Shown in pieces: positions 1 to 13,700 of a stretch of DNA of 64,000 nt (position 1 is its first letter; each line of letters begins with the position of its first letter). Source of the stretch: Chaetoderma sp. LZ-2023a (taxonomy: Eukaryota > Mollusca > Caudofoveata > Chaetodermatida > Chaetodermatidae); the NCBI GenBank assembly GCA_034401795.1, contig JAVVLW010001659.1, positions 1-64,000 on the forward strand. Direction: 5' to 3'. The notes beneath the pieces are model-generated. The model saw nothing but the letters and a program-made list of their open reading frames with translations. It was not told the DNA's origin and made no database searches. The translations under genes and the position numbers were made by a program.

Positions 1-1384
1 TAATCTTAGGAAGCAGCATGATAACATTGAGGGTCAAAGGTCAAGGTAACTGACAAACAGGAGACAGATGAGACATTTAATTCCGCGGAATTCTTGTTAA
101 TTAGAGCGAGTACTCAGATAAAATATTCTGGACTCGGAACTCTGAATACTATATATTATCATTGTGCCATAGGAACTAAGTATTGTACTTTAGGTCTGAT
201 CCATGCGAGTTTGATAACAAACTCCCGTTAGCGTATAAGATCTCGCAAGAACAGGGCGCCTCCAATCGCAAAAGAGCCAGCGAATCACCAACATAAGAAG
301 CGCTTTATCTCATTTTAATTCTGATTCCGTTTTGGACCATTTAATGTTGGTCGGCATTACAAAATTAATGCGCCATACGAGAGTAAACACTGTTCTATTA
401 TAATTTTTTCTGAATAGAAATATGATTTCTGTTCTGATTGGATAGATTCTCCTGTACAAGCCAAGGAAAATAGAGAATGGCAGATATTAGAAGAATTCCA
501 GTAAACACAACTGCTGATCTTACCACATTCCTAATATCACATGATTTCCATATTTTCTAGGCGACATTTTACGTCAAAAGTGGCATTGATTTTGATGTAA
601 TAAACGATCTTTATTGAAGATAGGCGATATTTAGGCTGTCCCATTAATAATTTCACTTCCACAAGGATATTTTTGAGGCGTGCATTAAACATAGTGGTAC
701 GGCGGTAAACATGCGTATGGAAATTCCGTTCAATTTTCGTGGTAGGTTCTATATGAGTTTTAACAATTTTAGAGAATGGATTTCAATTTCTTTGTGCATC
801 CTTTCTATGAGTATACAGATTTTTTGGGAGGATTTGAGCCAAAATTTAGCCTGCATCCAATACAAGCTAGCGTCCTTTCCTCGAATAAAAGCGGTAATAA
901 AATATTTTAGATGTTTCACTACGTGAGAAATATTATTTTGAATATTTTGAAAATAATTTGATTGAAATCAATTACTGCTTGAGGCAACAATGGATTTCAG
1001 TCCAAATACTTTCAAAATATGTATGTTCAGTGACTTCAGAGTCCAACATAGTGGTACTTAAGTTGAAATTTATCTCAAATGACATCAGGGATCAGGAATT
1101 TTCCCATGCGGAAGCAGAAAGCATGCAGTAAAAATCACTTTAGAAGCGATCCGTGCCGCTCTACATACACACTACCTTATGCCACTCCAGTGTGTTTTGC
1201 ATATCAGAAATACGCTGAAGTCAAATTGCCGCGTGCCGCCTATGTCTGTTTTGCCCTTAAGGATTTCATGCTTGTTTTCCTGCTATTTGTCAGATTATGA
1301 CCTAAAAAAGAAGGTTGGCTGGTGTCTGTGAATCAAATGAGTTAAGAGATTTGTTAAATACAGTGTGCTTTCTTTTGAAAACAG
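1..1384 (+). other. upstream intron of the HURP-like gene (partial)
   Basis: No coding signal that I trust. The first exon in the window begins after a good acceptor (pyrimidine-containing tract, then AAAACAG) at 1384, and that exon starts with two bases of a split codon, so at least one coding exon lies to the left. Short open frames at 711-926 and 1079-1300 have no recognisable composition or domain. I did not find the conserved N-terminal microtubule-binding block of HURP proteins here. Confidence 0.6.
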
Positions 1385-1775
1385 ATACAACAAAGAAAAC
1401 TGTGCCACAGAAGAGAGGGAAGAGCAATGCAGCAGATACAAAACATACAGATCCTGCTCATTCTGCTGTGCCACATGATAACAAACAGTCCACTAATTCT
1501 GCTGTGCCACTTAATGGCAAACAGTCCGCTAAAGTTGCAAAGACTAAACAGGAAGAAGCTTCAAAAGAGCTTCAATCTTCATTTGATCTCAATAACAAGT
1601 TTGTGACCAATCGGCTAGATTCATTGTCATTTGCTCCCGAGGACTTCACATTTTCTGCTCCTGCAAACCTGACAGCCTTCCAGATTAACCCGCTCAGTCC
1701 TAATAGTGCTGCAAACTTCCTCTATTCTGGAATTGAGGGAGCGTCTTCTTACTTCATTAGCCCCAATTTACGACG
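1385..1775 (+). CDS. DLGAP5: HURP-like exon 1 of window: FAPxDF motif
   Basis: Residues 1-131. A polar, Lys-rich stretch contains two similar blocks (SAVPHDNKQS and SAVPLNGKQS), followed by LSFAPEDFTF at about 81-90 and INPLSPNSAANFL at about 101-113. Vertebrate HURP has the same order (FAPKDF, then a PMTPRSA-type block) just before its GKAP domain, so this exon identifies the gene. It starts in phase with a missing first base and ends with CG, which exon 2 completes to CGG (Arg). Donor is GTAAGT. The open frame extends upstream only to about 1313, after a TAA, which supports the acceptor at 1384. Confidence 0.88.
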
Positions 1776-4700
1776 GTAAGTTTCCATATAGTATGTGTAG
1801 AGTACAGTAGGAGTTAGTGCTTGAAATTAGGATTAGGCAGAACCTAGATTATAGTTTCCAGGGCTAGTAGGCTTTCTAGATGGACAACCTATTGGGTGAT
1901 TCTGAATCTTATTCTAAGCTCTACATGGATGCTGTGATGTAGTAACCTCTACACTGAACAAACAAGAGATATTCTGCACACGCTGGTAAATAAGGACAGA
2001 CAAACTCTTCTAGTTTACTTTTTCCAGATCTTGAGACTGACAGCTATATCGGAAATGTCAAGAATTTAACACAGACAGACAGATTGACTTACTAGTTCCG
2101 AGTCGCATCTAAGAATAAGGTTCCGAGTCGCATCTAAGAATAAGTATGGCATGCTATAGCTACAACACCCGCCAGCTTTGTCAGAAATGTAAGAAGTTTT
2201 TCACATCAAAGTTCTTACGGAAGAAAATGTAAAAGTGTATACTTTAGAGGCTTAAATTGTTAAGTAGTGAGGCTCCATATTGATAATTCAACTTCACAAC
2301 AGACAAAATTATTTAGTTTATGCTAAATGAAATCATGTTAAGATTTATTTTGTTTCATTACAATGAGGTACACAATTTAACCCTTTAAAAGTATGCAATT
2401 CTAAAAAATTTGTTTTCAAGCATACTGTTGTGGATGCGGACCTTTAGATTAATTGGCACTAATTGATAGATTAATGGGTGCAAATCGCAATTAATACATG
2501 TGATACTGGAATAACGCATTGTTTCAATGGTTCAGTCCATTTTACAATTTTGCCAGCCAAATGTTTTTCACTGGGAACTCACCTGTTTTCTGTAACTCTA
2601 TTCTGCAAAGCTGTATTAATAGCAGGTGGTAATCTACTGGTACTGCTCGTGAATGAGCTTGAAGTTGTGCATTCAAACCATTATTAGTTGTGACTCACTA
2701 GTATAAGTCAGTCAGTCAGTCACATTTGTTACATTTCTGACAAAGTTGCCTAAGTCGCAACTATGGGGTGTCGGTTTTGATATTTCCCAATCACTGATCT
2801 TGTGTTTTTGTTGGGGATTTTCTTTATAAAACAAGTGATTAAAGGACATCTCATCTTATACTAACCATCCAGGTGACAGAATTTGCCACTCATATTACAT
2901 CACTGACATTTTAGCCTTTTATCATGTCAACAAGATATTCAGACTTTAGTAGCTAAATGTTGATACATTTCTAATGCCGGTGATGGCTGTCATGATTTAC
3001 TTTTCAACCATTGAGAAAAAACCTAGCGTGTATGCCTCGGTATATATGCTCAGTCACACAGGTGAAGGCTATAACTTAGTAATGTGGTATAAAAGCAATC
3101 ATGTAGGTAAGCTGTTGAATATTTTGAAACTAATTTAACTGGAATGGCAGCAACAACTTCAAATTCATTTCAAAATAGTCAACGGGATGAGTATTACGTT
3201 TACAATAAAGAATGTAATGAATTGGCAATTCTCCTTCGATCAATACTCACCATTCTGTTACTTCTGATATACAGCTGGCCCTGACAGCGGCTCTATGATT
3301 ATAGACTTAGAAAGCTTTACCGACTCCTGGGAACCGGGTACTCGGCTCCCAACTGCCGAGTACCCGTTTACCATAGAGCTCATTCTTGTTTGCATAGCGA
3401 CAAGAGCAATACATGCTTTTTGCATTAAGGATTTTAGTGTTTTAAAATAATCTAAGTCTTTAATCAGTGATAGTTTGTGTGTTCTGAAAGGATTAACTAA
3501 GGACTATGGAGAATACCGCCCAAGACAACCAGGTTGTATTGTTCTTTATTATCCATAGTTAAAAGACTTAGGTCTCTAAATTTCGTTGTGTCGCATGTTC
3601 CAATTTCTGTCCCCATAGAATCTGGGACATGTGCTAACAACGATATATGCCAGACGATCGCCTTCTTTAAACCCCAACAGGCGATCGGCAGATATGAAAA
3701 TAGGTGTTTGCTACGGTATTTCTAACACGAATATCGGCTGACGTCGTTCTCCGTAGAATCCGAGCGGGTGACGTCACACCCGGTCGCTCGGATGTTTATG
3801 TGAAGAAAAATTTTTCATTAATTCGCGCATCTTATTCTGGGTGCTGCGTACTAAAAATGGTACCGGAAACTTTAGAATGATCAAGTTTACGTGCGATCAC
3901 GATCGGTTTGCAATGATCGGTGGTTTCAAAATTCTTGAGTAGATGTGTGGTCTGCGGTTTTACCGTGTGAGACAGCAGTTTTGTTATACATTTTGTTGTT
4001 TTCTTCACATATCGTGCTGCGTTCGTTAGGAGTATAATTTATATTGATTAGTAAATATACCCTGAATGCTATGCGATATGATTCCTGGAGCCGTTACACA
4101 TCCTGGAGGATCTATTATGGGTGTGTTGTGCCCGCCGCGTACTTGTCGTCATAATCAATGCGATCGTTGTTGTAACGTGGCGGGGTGGGGTGCGGGGAGG
4201 TTACGGTTAATTTATGAGTCAAATTATTTGAAAATTAATTGTCTGCCTTCCATCCGGGTCTCGTTCCGCTTGTTTATTGTAGGTTTGTGCTTATTTTATA
4301 GGCCAAGCCAGCCCCGCCATCATGTGACGACTGCCATAAGTTTGTCCGTGTAATGTTCAAGGACCATGTCTGTTTTATGTGTGCCCTGTGTAATATAGAT
4401 CATAGGTGTAATGTTTGTGCAGTGTGGTCCGTCGAAACGATGGTTAAGTTCCTTGCCCAGAAGGACTTGGCTGGGTCTGACGCGGGGTCAGGCGGTCCGA
4501 GAGTAAATCGTGGAGCGGCCGGTGCGGGTGCTCCACGTCCCCAGCTGGAGGTGGCGGAGATGCCACCGCCGGCGTGGTTTGGTCCGGATCTGCAGGGTTT
4601 TTCTGCATAGCGTTCTGACCACGCTGGTGTCGTCCCTGCTACCAAAGGTTGGGGGGCAGTTTCTCCCCATGCCTGGTACGGATCCTGTCCTCGGACAGGA

Positions 4701-7700
4701 TTCTGGACTGGTTACCGAGGGGGCCGTCTCGTACGGCCCCCTGGCAGTCCCGTCTGGCTTCGGCCAGACGGGTTTCTGTTTCTCTGCGGCCACCTCCGGG
4801 TGGTCCAGTAGCGGTGGCCGGTCCGTCAGGTGTGGGAGCCGTCCGCCAGGACGGTTCCACGGTTGACTCGTCTAGTGACGACTCTTCGGAGTCTGAAGAC
4901 GAGGAGGCCGAGGAGGAGAGGTTGCTGCGGCCCGTGAAGCCGCGGGTGGAGAATATGGAGGTTGATTCCGTCCTAGACGGAACCGGCCTCCATTTGTCTG
5001 GTTTGGCGCAAGCCAGGTCAGCGGCTCCGCCTGTGGCTGAGGCAAATCCGTTACCGTGCACCGGTTCCGTGCGGCTTGGTTTGGCACCAGCCGTCACGGG
5101 AACGGGTGTGCCGGGCCGGGCGTGGTACTCACCTATCTCGCCTGGTCCGGCAGTCGGACGTGGGGTGCCGTGGGCGCCCGTCTCCGGCTATGGTTCCGCG
5201 ACTGCTACGGGTCCGTACGGTTTTCCGTGGGGACCTACCCCATGGACCGGAGTGTTTCATGGGGTGGCGGCGGAACCGTGTGGTACCGGAGTGCCTGGCG
5301 TGTCAGCCGTGGCTTCTTGCTGGGAGGCCGTGGCTGGCAGACCCGTGAGCACGTCAACGGGTGACGTGTTTGCGGGGGTGTCTTCATCGGAGGTAGATTG
5401 GTCAGATGCTCTGGCGTGGCTAGCCAGGGTTGACCCGTCTGTGGTTTCGGCCACGGCCGATGAAGATGCGCCCCGTCCGTCGGTTGCGTCGATCAGGACG
5501 GGGATTTTGCCCGCGGCCCGGATCCAGTCAGTGGGACTGGATCCACGGTTCATAGAATGGTTGGATGCTATTTATAGCAAACAACTGATGACCAAGGGTC
5601 AGCTCCCTGCGGCCTCCAGGGAGGTGCGGGCAAGATGTCGTATTCCGCGGGGGGAATACGACAGGTATGGTGTAGTCCCGTCGGTCACGGAGGATGACCG
5701 ATGGGTACTGGGCGTCCAGAGTGCCGTGCCGGGTCACCCCGGTCTGGCACTTGTGGACAAGTCTCAGGTACACCAGGAAGAAGTCCTGTCCCTATGCGAT
5801 GAGGGTGTGAGGGCAGCGATGAGCGCTGTCAACCACTCTTATCGTCTCCTTCAGTCGGTGTGGGCTGAAGCGGGGCAGGCCACCCTGTGCCACCTGTGGC
5901 GCTTTCATGTGTCAATGACGGCCTGGTGCTGTCGATGGACGCATTGGCAAGGGTGCAAGCGCGTGTGACGAAATCCAGGAGGCAAATGGTCATTGACCAT
6001 ATGCGTCCGGCTACGGCAGTCAGGGAGCGTCTCCTTGGGACACCCCTGACAGGGCCTAGCATCTTCGGTGGCCAAGCGTGGGCCATCTTAGAGGATACCG
6101 CCAGTATCGCGCAGAATCGGTTAGCGGTAAACCTACAGCTAGAGCTAGTGCGGCAAGCGCATGCACTAGGGCCTGTGGGGAAACCGCTAACGGGACAACC
6201 TTCAAAGGAGCAGAAGCATAAGGGCCTGTTGCGACTTCTGCTTCAGCTGGGGTTTCAGAGCCGCCGCCGGCGAAGAAGCCCAGGAAGGTTGTAGAGGCGC
6301 CTACCCTCCCCAAGGTTGCTCCTGACGCCCTAGAGGCGGGAAGGGTAAGGGTAAGGCCTCAAAGGGCGGACAGAAGGGGCCGAAGCGTACCTGAGGGTAC
6401 GAAAGCTCCCTTCATATCCGCCTGGACCGCGCCTGTGCGACAGGAACAGCGGTGCCAGTTATACCCGTCGTGCCTAGAACGAAATGGTTCTCTCTCTCTC
6501 TCGTTAAGAAAGAGTGGGGGGGGGGGGGGCGGACTGCGAGCCGGACAACCCCGTTAGACGTCGAGGCGTCTATGGTGGGTGGAAGGCTCATGCGTTTCGT
6601 CGAGGCCTGGCAAGGTGTGACGTCAGACAGTCTGGTCCTGGGATGGTTATCCCAGGGTTACATGCCGGAGTGGTGGGACTTTCCACCACAAAATCTGTCT
6701 TTGGCACCTGTCTGGACGACACCCGTACCAAGGGAGCCAGACAAGTTAGAAGCCGTTCAAAAGGAAGTGTCGGGTTTGCTTCAGAAGGGAGCAATAAAAC
6801 CAGCAAATCGAAACACTCCAGGCTTCTATTCAAACATGTTCCTTGTCCCCAAGAGCACAGGGGGATGGAGACCCATACTCAATCTCAGGCCATTAAATTG
6901 GTTTATCCATACACCTCGGTTCCAGATGGAAACGCAGAGGTCGGTAATGCGGGATTGAGGAAAGGAATGTGGTGTGTATCGATCGATCTGAAAAATGCAT
7001 ATTTCCACATTCCTATGAATCGGAGTTGGCACAGGTTTCTGAGATTTGCGTTTCAGAATCAAGTATGGGAGTTTACAGTCTCCCGTTTGGCCTGTCGACA
7101 GCTCCGAGGGTTTTCACAAGAGTGGTCCTTGCGGTGACAGCGTTTCTCAGAAAAGAGAACGTGGCACTACACACCTACATAGACACCTACATAGACGACT
7201 GGCTGCTTAAGGCAGACTCGGCAGCCAGGTTGAACGTGGATACTGCTCTGACTCTGAAGTTACTTTCAGATCTACGCTACATAGTCAACGAGGAGAAATC
7301 CGAGTTGACGCTCACTCAACGTTTCGTTTATTTGGGGATGCGATTCGACCTCGAGGAGGGCAGGGTTTACCCGTCAGAGCCCAGAGTGGTGTCTCTGTTA
7401 GCCATCCTCAAGAGTTTTCGAGTGGGAAACCACATTCAAGGCGAGGCGGTTCCTTCAGATGCTGGGCATGATGGTCTCCATGGAGCAGGTTATCCCGTAC
7501 GATGCTCTAATGCGAAGGCCTATCCAGTTGTATCTGATGTCTCTGTGGAAACAGAGAACAGAACCCCTGTCAAAACTGTTGCCAGTTTTGGAGCCGATAA
7601 TATCGCATCTTCTATGGTGGAAACAGCGTCAGAATCTTCTATTAGGGGTTTCGCTGCACCTACCCCGCCCCCAGCTGTCCGTCTACACGGATGCATCGCT

Positions 7701-10700
7701 GGAAGGGTGGGGTGCCTGCCTGGGAGAACCAGGTCTTGGGCACATGGACTCTCCCGGAGAGTCAGCTGCATATCAATCTGTTGGAAATGATGGCAGTGGA
7801 ACTGGCGTTGGAAGAGTTCCTTCCGATGATCAGGGGCAGGGTGATATTGATACGGTCGGTCGATTCGACAGTAGTATCATATATAAATCGCCAAGGCGGG
7901 ACCAGGTCGCCCACTCTGTGTATCAGGGTGTGGCACTTGATTCAATGGTGCAGGAATTACTCGGTTGTTTTGAAAGCAGCTCGTATTCCTGGCCGATTGA
8001 ACATTCTGGCGGATGCTTTGTCTCGCAGACAGAGAATCCTGCCAACAGAATGGTCCCTCAACCCTCCAGTTCTGCGATGGATCTTCGAGCATTGGGGCAA
8101 ACCCAACGTGGACTTGTTCGCCACAAAGGAAAATGCTCAAATCATGACGATTACAGATCCAAATGCCGTCGATACAGACGCTCTGGCGATAAGCTGGAGA
8201 GGGATGCACGCTTACGCGTACCCACCCACCATTCTTCTACCGAAGGTTTTGGTGAAGGTCAGGGAGGAACCGTGTCTGGTCCTGCTAATAGCGCCGTATT
8301 GGCTGAGCAGGGCGTGGTTCACGGATCTTCTAGATCTGCTGGTGGAAAATCCTGTGCAGTTGCCCGAGATTCCGAACATAATCTCCCAGGCCAAGGGACG
8401 CTTCCTACACGAGTGTCCCGAAATGTTCAATGACTGCGTGGATGTTATCAAACAACGTTCCACGTCGGAAGGCTTTTCTCGACAGGCTGCTGATTTCATC
8501 GCGGCTGCGAGAAGGAGGTCAACCTTCAAGTCATATAACAACAAGGTTAACAGATTTGCAGACTGGTGTGAAGAAAAGGGTATTGATACCTTTCAATCCA
8601 CTATCAGCAAATAGCAGACTTTCTCTGTGAGCTGTTCTTTTGAGGACTAGCTCCCGTCACAGTTGCTGGATACAAGTCAGCTTTGGCATCAGTTATCCCG
8701 TGTCTAGCCAACAGGGATAGTCCAGAGGTGGCCCAGTTAAATGTGATGTTGAAGGGAATGAGCAATCTCCGACCGAGACAACCGGTAGTCATTCCAGCCT
8801 GGAGTCTATCTTTAGTGCTTAATGTACTGGCCAAGCACCCTTTCGAACCGTTGCGTTCGGCTAGTCTAAAGCATTTGACTCTAAAGGCGGTCTTTCTATT
8901 GGCAGCTTCCTCAGCTAGAAGGCGCAGTGAGATCCATGCGCTTTCGGCAGAGAGGAACCGATTTATTGTTTCTGGAGAAGGTCTGCGTCTTCTGCCAAGA
9001 GCAGAGGTTATGTCAAAGAACCAATCTTTGAGATATCCCGGCAAACCGATCATTATACCGAAGTTAACTAGGTTTGATCGTGATGCCAGTGTCTGGTGCC
9101 TGGTCCGTGCTTTGACTAAGTACAAGAAACGGACTGACTCGTTACGGTCGAACGATAGACATCTGTGGATCTGCCATAAAAAGTCTTATGGCGCCGCATC
9201 CATGGATACTATCTCTCGTTGGGTGGTCGAATGCAATCAGACTACTCAGGAGATGGCGACTGGGCACCAGGTGCAAGGCGTAAGGGCAGACAATGTCAGA
9301 GGAATAGCCGCCTCGACCGCCCTTTACAATGGTGTTCCGTTATAGGACATCATGGCCGTTGCACAATGGCACTGTGAGTCCTCATTCACGGATTACTATA
9401 TGAGGGATGTGTCAGACTCAGCCAATCCACTCGCTTTAGCTGTTTTGAAACGATAGTTAGTGACCACACTGCTTTTCCCCTTTTTTCACTTCGGTAAGAA
9501 AAGAACCTAAAGCAGGCATGGTCAAGCGAGAGGATGTCAACCAGATTGTGTCACTGATGGCCGAACCGGTGAATGGTTGTAGGCGGTACGTCTGAAGTCC
9601 AATTATCATAAGGTAATTCAATAGTGAGAGTTTTTTGTATTATGGATATGTATCATGTTCATTCATCTTATATATTCATGCTCATTCACAGGCTAATACA
9701 TGGAGTATGCAGGGAGCAGTTAACCCTCTTGGCATATTTGTGTTTTCAGGCGAGATACATGTTCGTTAGTTCTCTCCATTTTCTTAGGAGGAAAAAGGGG
9801 GGAGGACTGTGACGCGAATGTGATTCGGTTCCGTGAACTTGACGGTCCTTTTAGGTCTCCGTTAGTCAAGTTTGAAGTCTAAAATCTTTCTCCAAGGGGC
9901 AAAATTAGCATTTATGGCTTGCCCCTTCCCACCAGGTTACTGATAAATCTGGTGTATATCAGAAGTAACAGAATGGTGAGTATTGATCGAAGGAGAATGC
10001 AGGAAATGTCAATTTCCCTTTCTCCGAGATCTAACAATACTCACCATTCTGTTACGGACCCAGCCTCCCAGCCCCACGGAGGCAAGCCATAGTTTTCTCT
10101 TGTTTGGTGGCTATGCAAACAATATGAGCTCTATGGTAAACGGGTACTCGGCAGTTGGGAGCCGAGTACCCGGTTCCCAGGAGTCGGTAAAGCTTTCTAA
10201 GTCTATAATCCTAAAGCCGCTGTCAGGGCCAGCTGTATATCAGAAGTAACAGAATGGTGAGTATTGTTAGATCTCGGAGAAAGGGAAATTGACATTTCCT
10301 GCATTACATGACATCACACACTATTGCTTGAGGAGACAAAATGGTGGCGATCACTGTTCAACATTTAGGCAATGTTATAATAAAGCAGATAATTGTGATA
10401 CAGATCAGGGAATGTGACAGGATATGAATGATGGAATCTATAAAGCATAATCTATCAGTGCAATACAACATTTGAGATGAGATTAGCATCCCTTTTAAAT
10501 TGGTCTGGAAAATAGATTCCGATTTTAAAACGGTGTTTCTGAAGACTTCTGCATTATTATTATTATATAACCGCTACAGCAATGCTATCAGGCATTAGAG
10601 TAAGCAAGCTTCATGTATAAACTATTAGGTCTTTGCTAGCCCAATGTCATATATTAGTACTGCATTTGTATCAATACTGCACCATCCACTCTGACCTGTA

Positions 10701-13700
10701 TTTCAAGGTGAATGACTTGTCATTGCAGTTTATGTTTATCTCATTCTACAATGTAAGTCTAAAGCCCAGGCATGCTATAAGCAAGGTATTGCAAAAAATG
10801 GCAGCATAAGTTCGTAGGTTGATGAATTTGCAAATTTGTATTTGTTTGCACAAGCATGTCATGGCTGTTTAGATTGTTAGCATGTTACTACATGTATGTA
10901 CACTGGATTAATATAGGGACACACACTGAAGCTGAAGAAGCCCTGTAGTAATTGCGACATGTGTTTGTCCAACCACAAAAATATTTTAATGAAACTTGAC
11001 ACATGCCTTACATATCACGCGCATATGTGCCTCTTGAAGGATTCACTTTTAAAGACCTGTCCAAGATTTTGGCTGAAAATTGCCTTTTTATTGAAAAAAC
11101 CCCACAATTTGTGTAAATTTTCTCATAAGTTCAGCATATCATACAGAATGGCTTAAAATATTTTTATGAAACTTGGTATGTATACCTCCCAGTAAGATGG
11201 CCAGATGTATGTTTTGAGACAAGTGGGATGTTCCGTGTACAAGGTTCAGGATATGTTTCTAATGTTTGCATAAAAATGGTAGAGCAAATATGCAGCCAAT
11301 GTCTACCTATGGTGAGAGAACTTCTGAAAAGGAGCTGTATTTGCTCATCAATTTATTTCCATCCGTGTATTGGTAAAGTTTGATATAGTAAATGTAGGGC
11401 TCTGTGACAAACAATGTTTTCTATTTTCTAAATATTTCTAACCTGTAGGTGTTCCACTCCAAAGATTGCCATTAAGAGACTTGGTGCATCTGCAGTATGT
11501 TCACCTGCTGATACGATACCTGCTATTGAGGATGTGTCTCCAGAAAAACAGTTGCCAACATCTAATACGCCAGATAATGGTAAATTGTTTTAAATCTTTC
11601 ATCCATCAAATCACACTGCTGTTCAAGGTAGGCAGACAAGACAGCAGGTGAATGGTTTTGAGAATGTGGGTAGGAATTCATGGAATAAGACTACGCTTCC
11701 TGTGTTAAAGATCACAGTCACTGTAAATTAAATCTTTGCTCCTAAATTCTGGGTTTCTAGCATTATTAGCTAACCTGGTCTGAAATGATAAGAAAGCTTA
11801 GGCCATGGAGACCATCAGTATTCCATCAACCTTTTCCTTTAAGCAACTTTTGAAGAGCCACTGGGCCAGGAAGTGTCCTTGGATCATAAAGATCCAAGAT
11901 TTAAAAAAAATGATGGTTGGGTAATTTAGCTGGCGATTTTACACTATTCTTCATGTTAGAAACATGTTCGGCCATCTAAGCTGTTTGACCAAACAGTATA
12001 AATCTCAAGAAATTTCATCTAGTGTAAGACTGAACCAGGTTTGTTCACGATAACCTTATGAGTTGATTTGTCTGGCAGCCATTTTGGATGATTCAGTTTT
12101 CACAAAAAGCAACTTCTCCAGAAATGCTAAATGATCATGCCAAATTTAAAATTTTTTTTATTTAATGCTCACGGTTCATTCACACCTGAAGAGTACTTGA
12201 ATTTTCACATGTGGCCTGAAAAGCCTTGAATTTGAGAATTTCCTTCAAAAGTACTTGACAACTTCAATTTAACATAAATTTCAGCCCAAATTATTTTTAT
12301 TGAATACGAAGTTGTCATCAATCAAAGCGAATGAAATGCCTTCTCAGAGCGTCTAATATTAAATTTGTGCGTTAGCATAGTGTTAGACCCCCTTATAAGT
12401 TGTATTCCTCATCCCAACACACACACCCACCCCTTCATTTCCCACCCCATGTCCAGCCTGGTATGAAGGCATAGAAAATTTTTGAAAGGTCCTTGAATGA
12501 AAACCTCTGAAGGCTGTAAGAACTGTAGAGTAGTACTGTAAATCATGGCATATTAACTGCCAGGCATAATGCAAGTGGTTATATGACAAGAGTTAAACTC
12601 AGTTTAATCAAATTCATACATTAGTTTTTGTCTTGTCTCATGAGACATAAGTAGAACATTTCCCACAGAGACACCGTTAAGTTTAGCAAATCACTTTATA
12701 TTTCTGGCTTTGTTAAATGTGGATACATGGTTGTCTATGCTGTGAGGAATCTGTATGATGACACTGAAGTTATGAGGTTACTGACGATATTTGGAAATAA
12801 AAAAGGTAACCATACTACAGCGGTTGTTTACCTGATATAACCAAGAAAGCACTCAACTCTAACGTGCATTGCATTGAAAATTTACCTTTGTAATGATTGA
12901 CAAGGTTATCGAGTCTCATTCCAATGATACAATTTAAACATTGGTCTCTTGGCCTGCAACTGGACATTTCTCAACACTTCTGCCAAAAGAATTAAATGAA
13001 TAAATGAAGCTCATTATCCCATGTCATCTTAAACTTAAAATAAATATGAAATCGACAAAATATTTTGGCAAAAATTTGAATTAAAGTTTTGTGGTTTTAT
13101 GCAGCAACAACCTTCCGTCAAAGGATTTTCAAATTAACCACATGTTTTTGTCTGAATATGTATGCTTTATACTATCCAATAGGAAAAGTCATCTGCAATT
13201 TTCAGACTTCTCAAAATAATCAGCACAACTTACCTACATTAATATGTAACAAAGTTTATCCACAAATATAGTTATTTGCCAGATATAAATTATGGGTATT
13301 AGAATAATTTTCTTACATATTAAAATTTTACATTCATAAAATGATTTATGTTTCTCTGTTTATCTTTAATTAGTTGTCGCTGATTGACCTTTTTCCTGTA
13401 AATTTGAGGATTTGCCCACCCATCACTAGAATTACTTCTGCACCATACTTTGGTATCTTAACAAAAGTATTTGACCAGTATTTCAAATACTTACCATAAG
13501 TATTTGTATTTGAATACATTCCAAAGAAATGTTTCTGAAGAATTCCAAAGTATTTGTATTTAATTACTTATGAAAGTATCGCGCACATGCATGCACATAC
13601 ACATGTTCAAGGGACAGTTTAAGTCTTTATAAAAGCTGGGAATTAGCAGATTTGAAACTCATGCAAAAATCTTTTAATAAAAGCTCGAGACAACTGTATG

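Larger units (their letters stand above)
3228..10305 (+). mobile_element. DIRS1-like tyrosine-recombinase retrotransposon, full length, inactive
   Basis: A 7.1-kb element with the complete DIRS architecture: inverted terminal repeats (3241-3398 and 10110-10266), unique outer edges (3228-3240 and 10267-10305), an internal complementary region (about 9952-10055), and gag, RT-RNase H and tyrosine recombinase on the + strand. ATT is present at both outer ends (3228-3230 and 10303-10305), and I see no target-site duplication. Both fit recombinase-mediated insertion of a circular intermediate, as known for DIRS-1. No DDE transposase, LTR or poly(A) tail is present. Its interior is GC-rich compared with the surrounding intron (for example 4440-5900). 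At least six frame breaks and two in-frame stops make it non-autonomous now. Confidence 0.9.
1776..11448 (+). other. intron 1 (9.7 kb)
   Basis: GTAAGT...GTAG. It contains the DIRS1-like element (3228-10305). Left of it, 2066-2770 holds diverged inverted-repeat material: a 24-bp direct duplication of GTTCCGAGTCGCATCTAAG at about 2094-2142, and an inverted pair around GCTTTGTCAGAAATGTAA (about 2174) and TTACATTTCTGACAAAG (about 2730). A short hairpin of the TTGAATATTTTGAAAC type lies at about 3113-3180. 10306-11448 shows no coding or clear repeat structure. Confidence 0.75.

Noticed and set aside
711..1300. Two + strand open frames before exon 1 as possible upstream exons
   Set aside because: Neither resembles the HURP N-terminus, and I see no acceptor-donor pair with the required phase.
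4400..5553. Several open frames on the - strand opposite the DIRS gag region
   Set aside because: They mirror GC-rich coding sequence on the + strand and have no domain of their own.
8040..8420. A DAM-type methyltransferase domain after RNase H, as in DIRS-1
   Set aside because: No DPPY or glycine-rich methyltransferase motif was seen. The region only has the generic pol tail.
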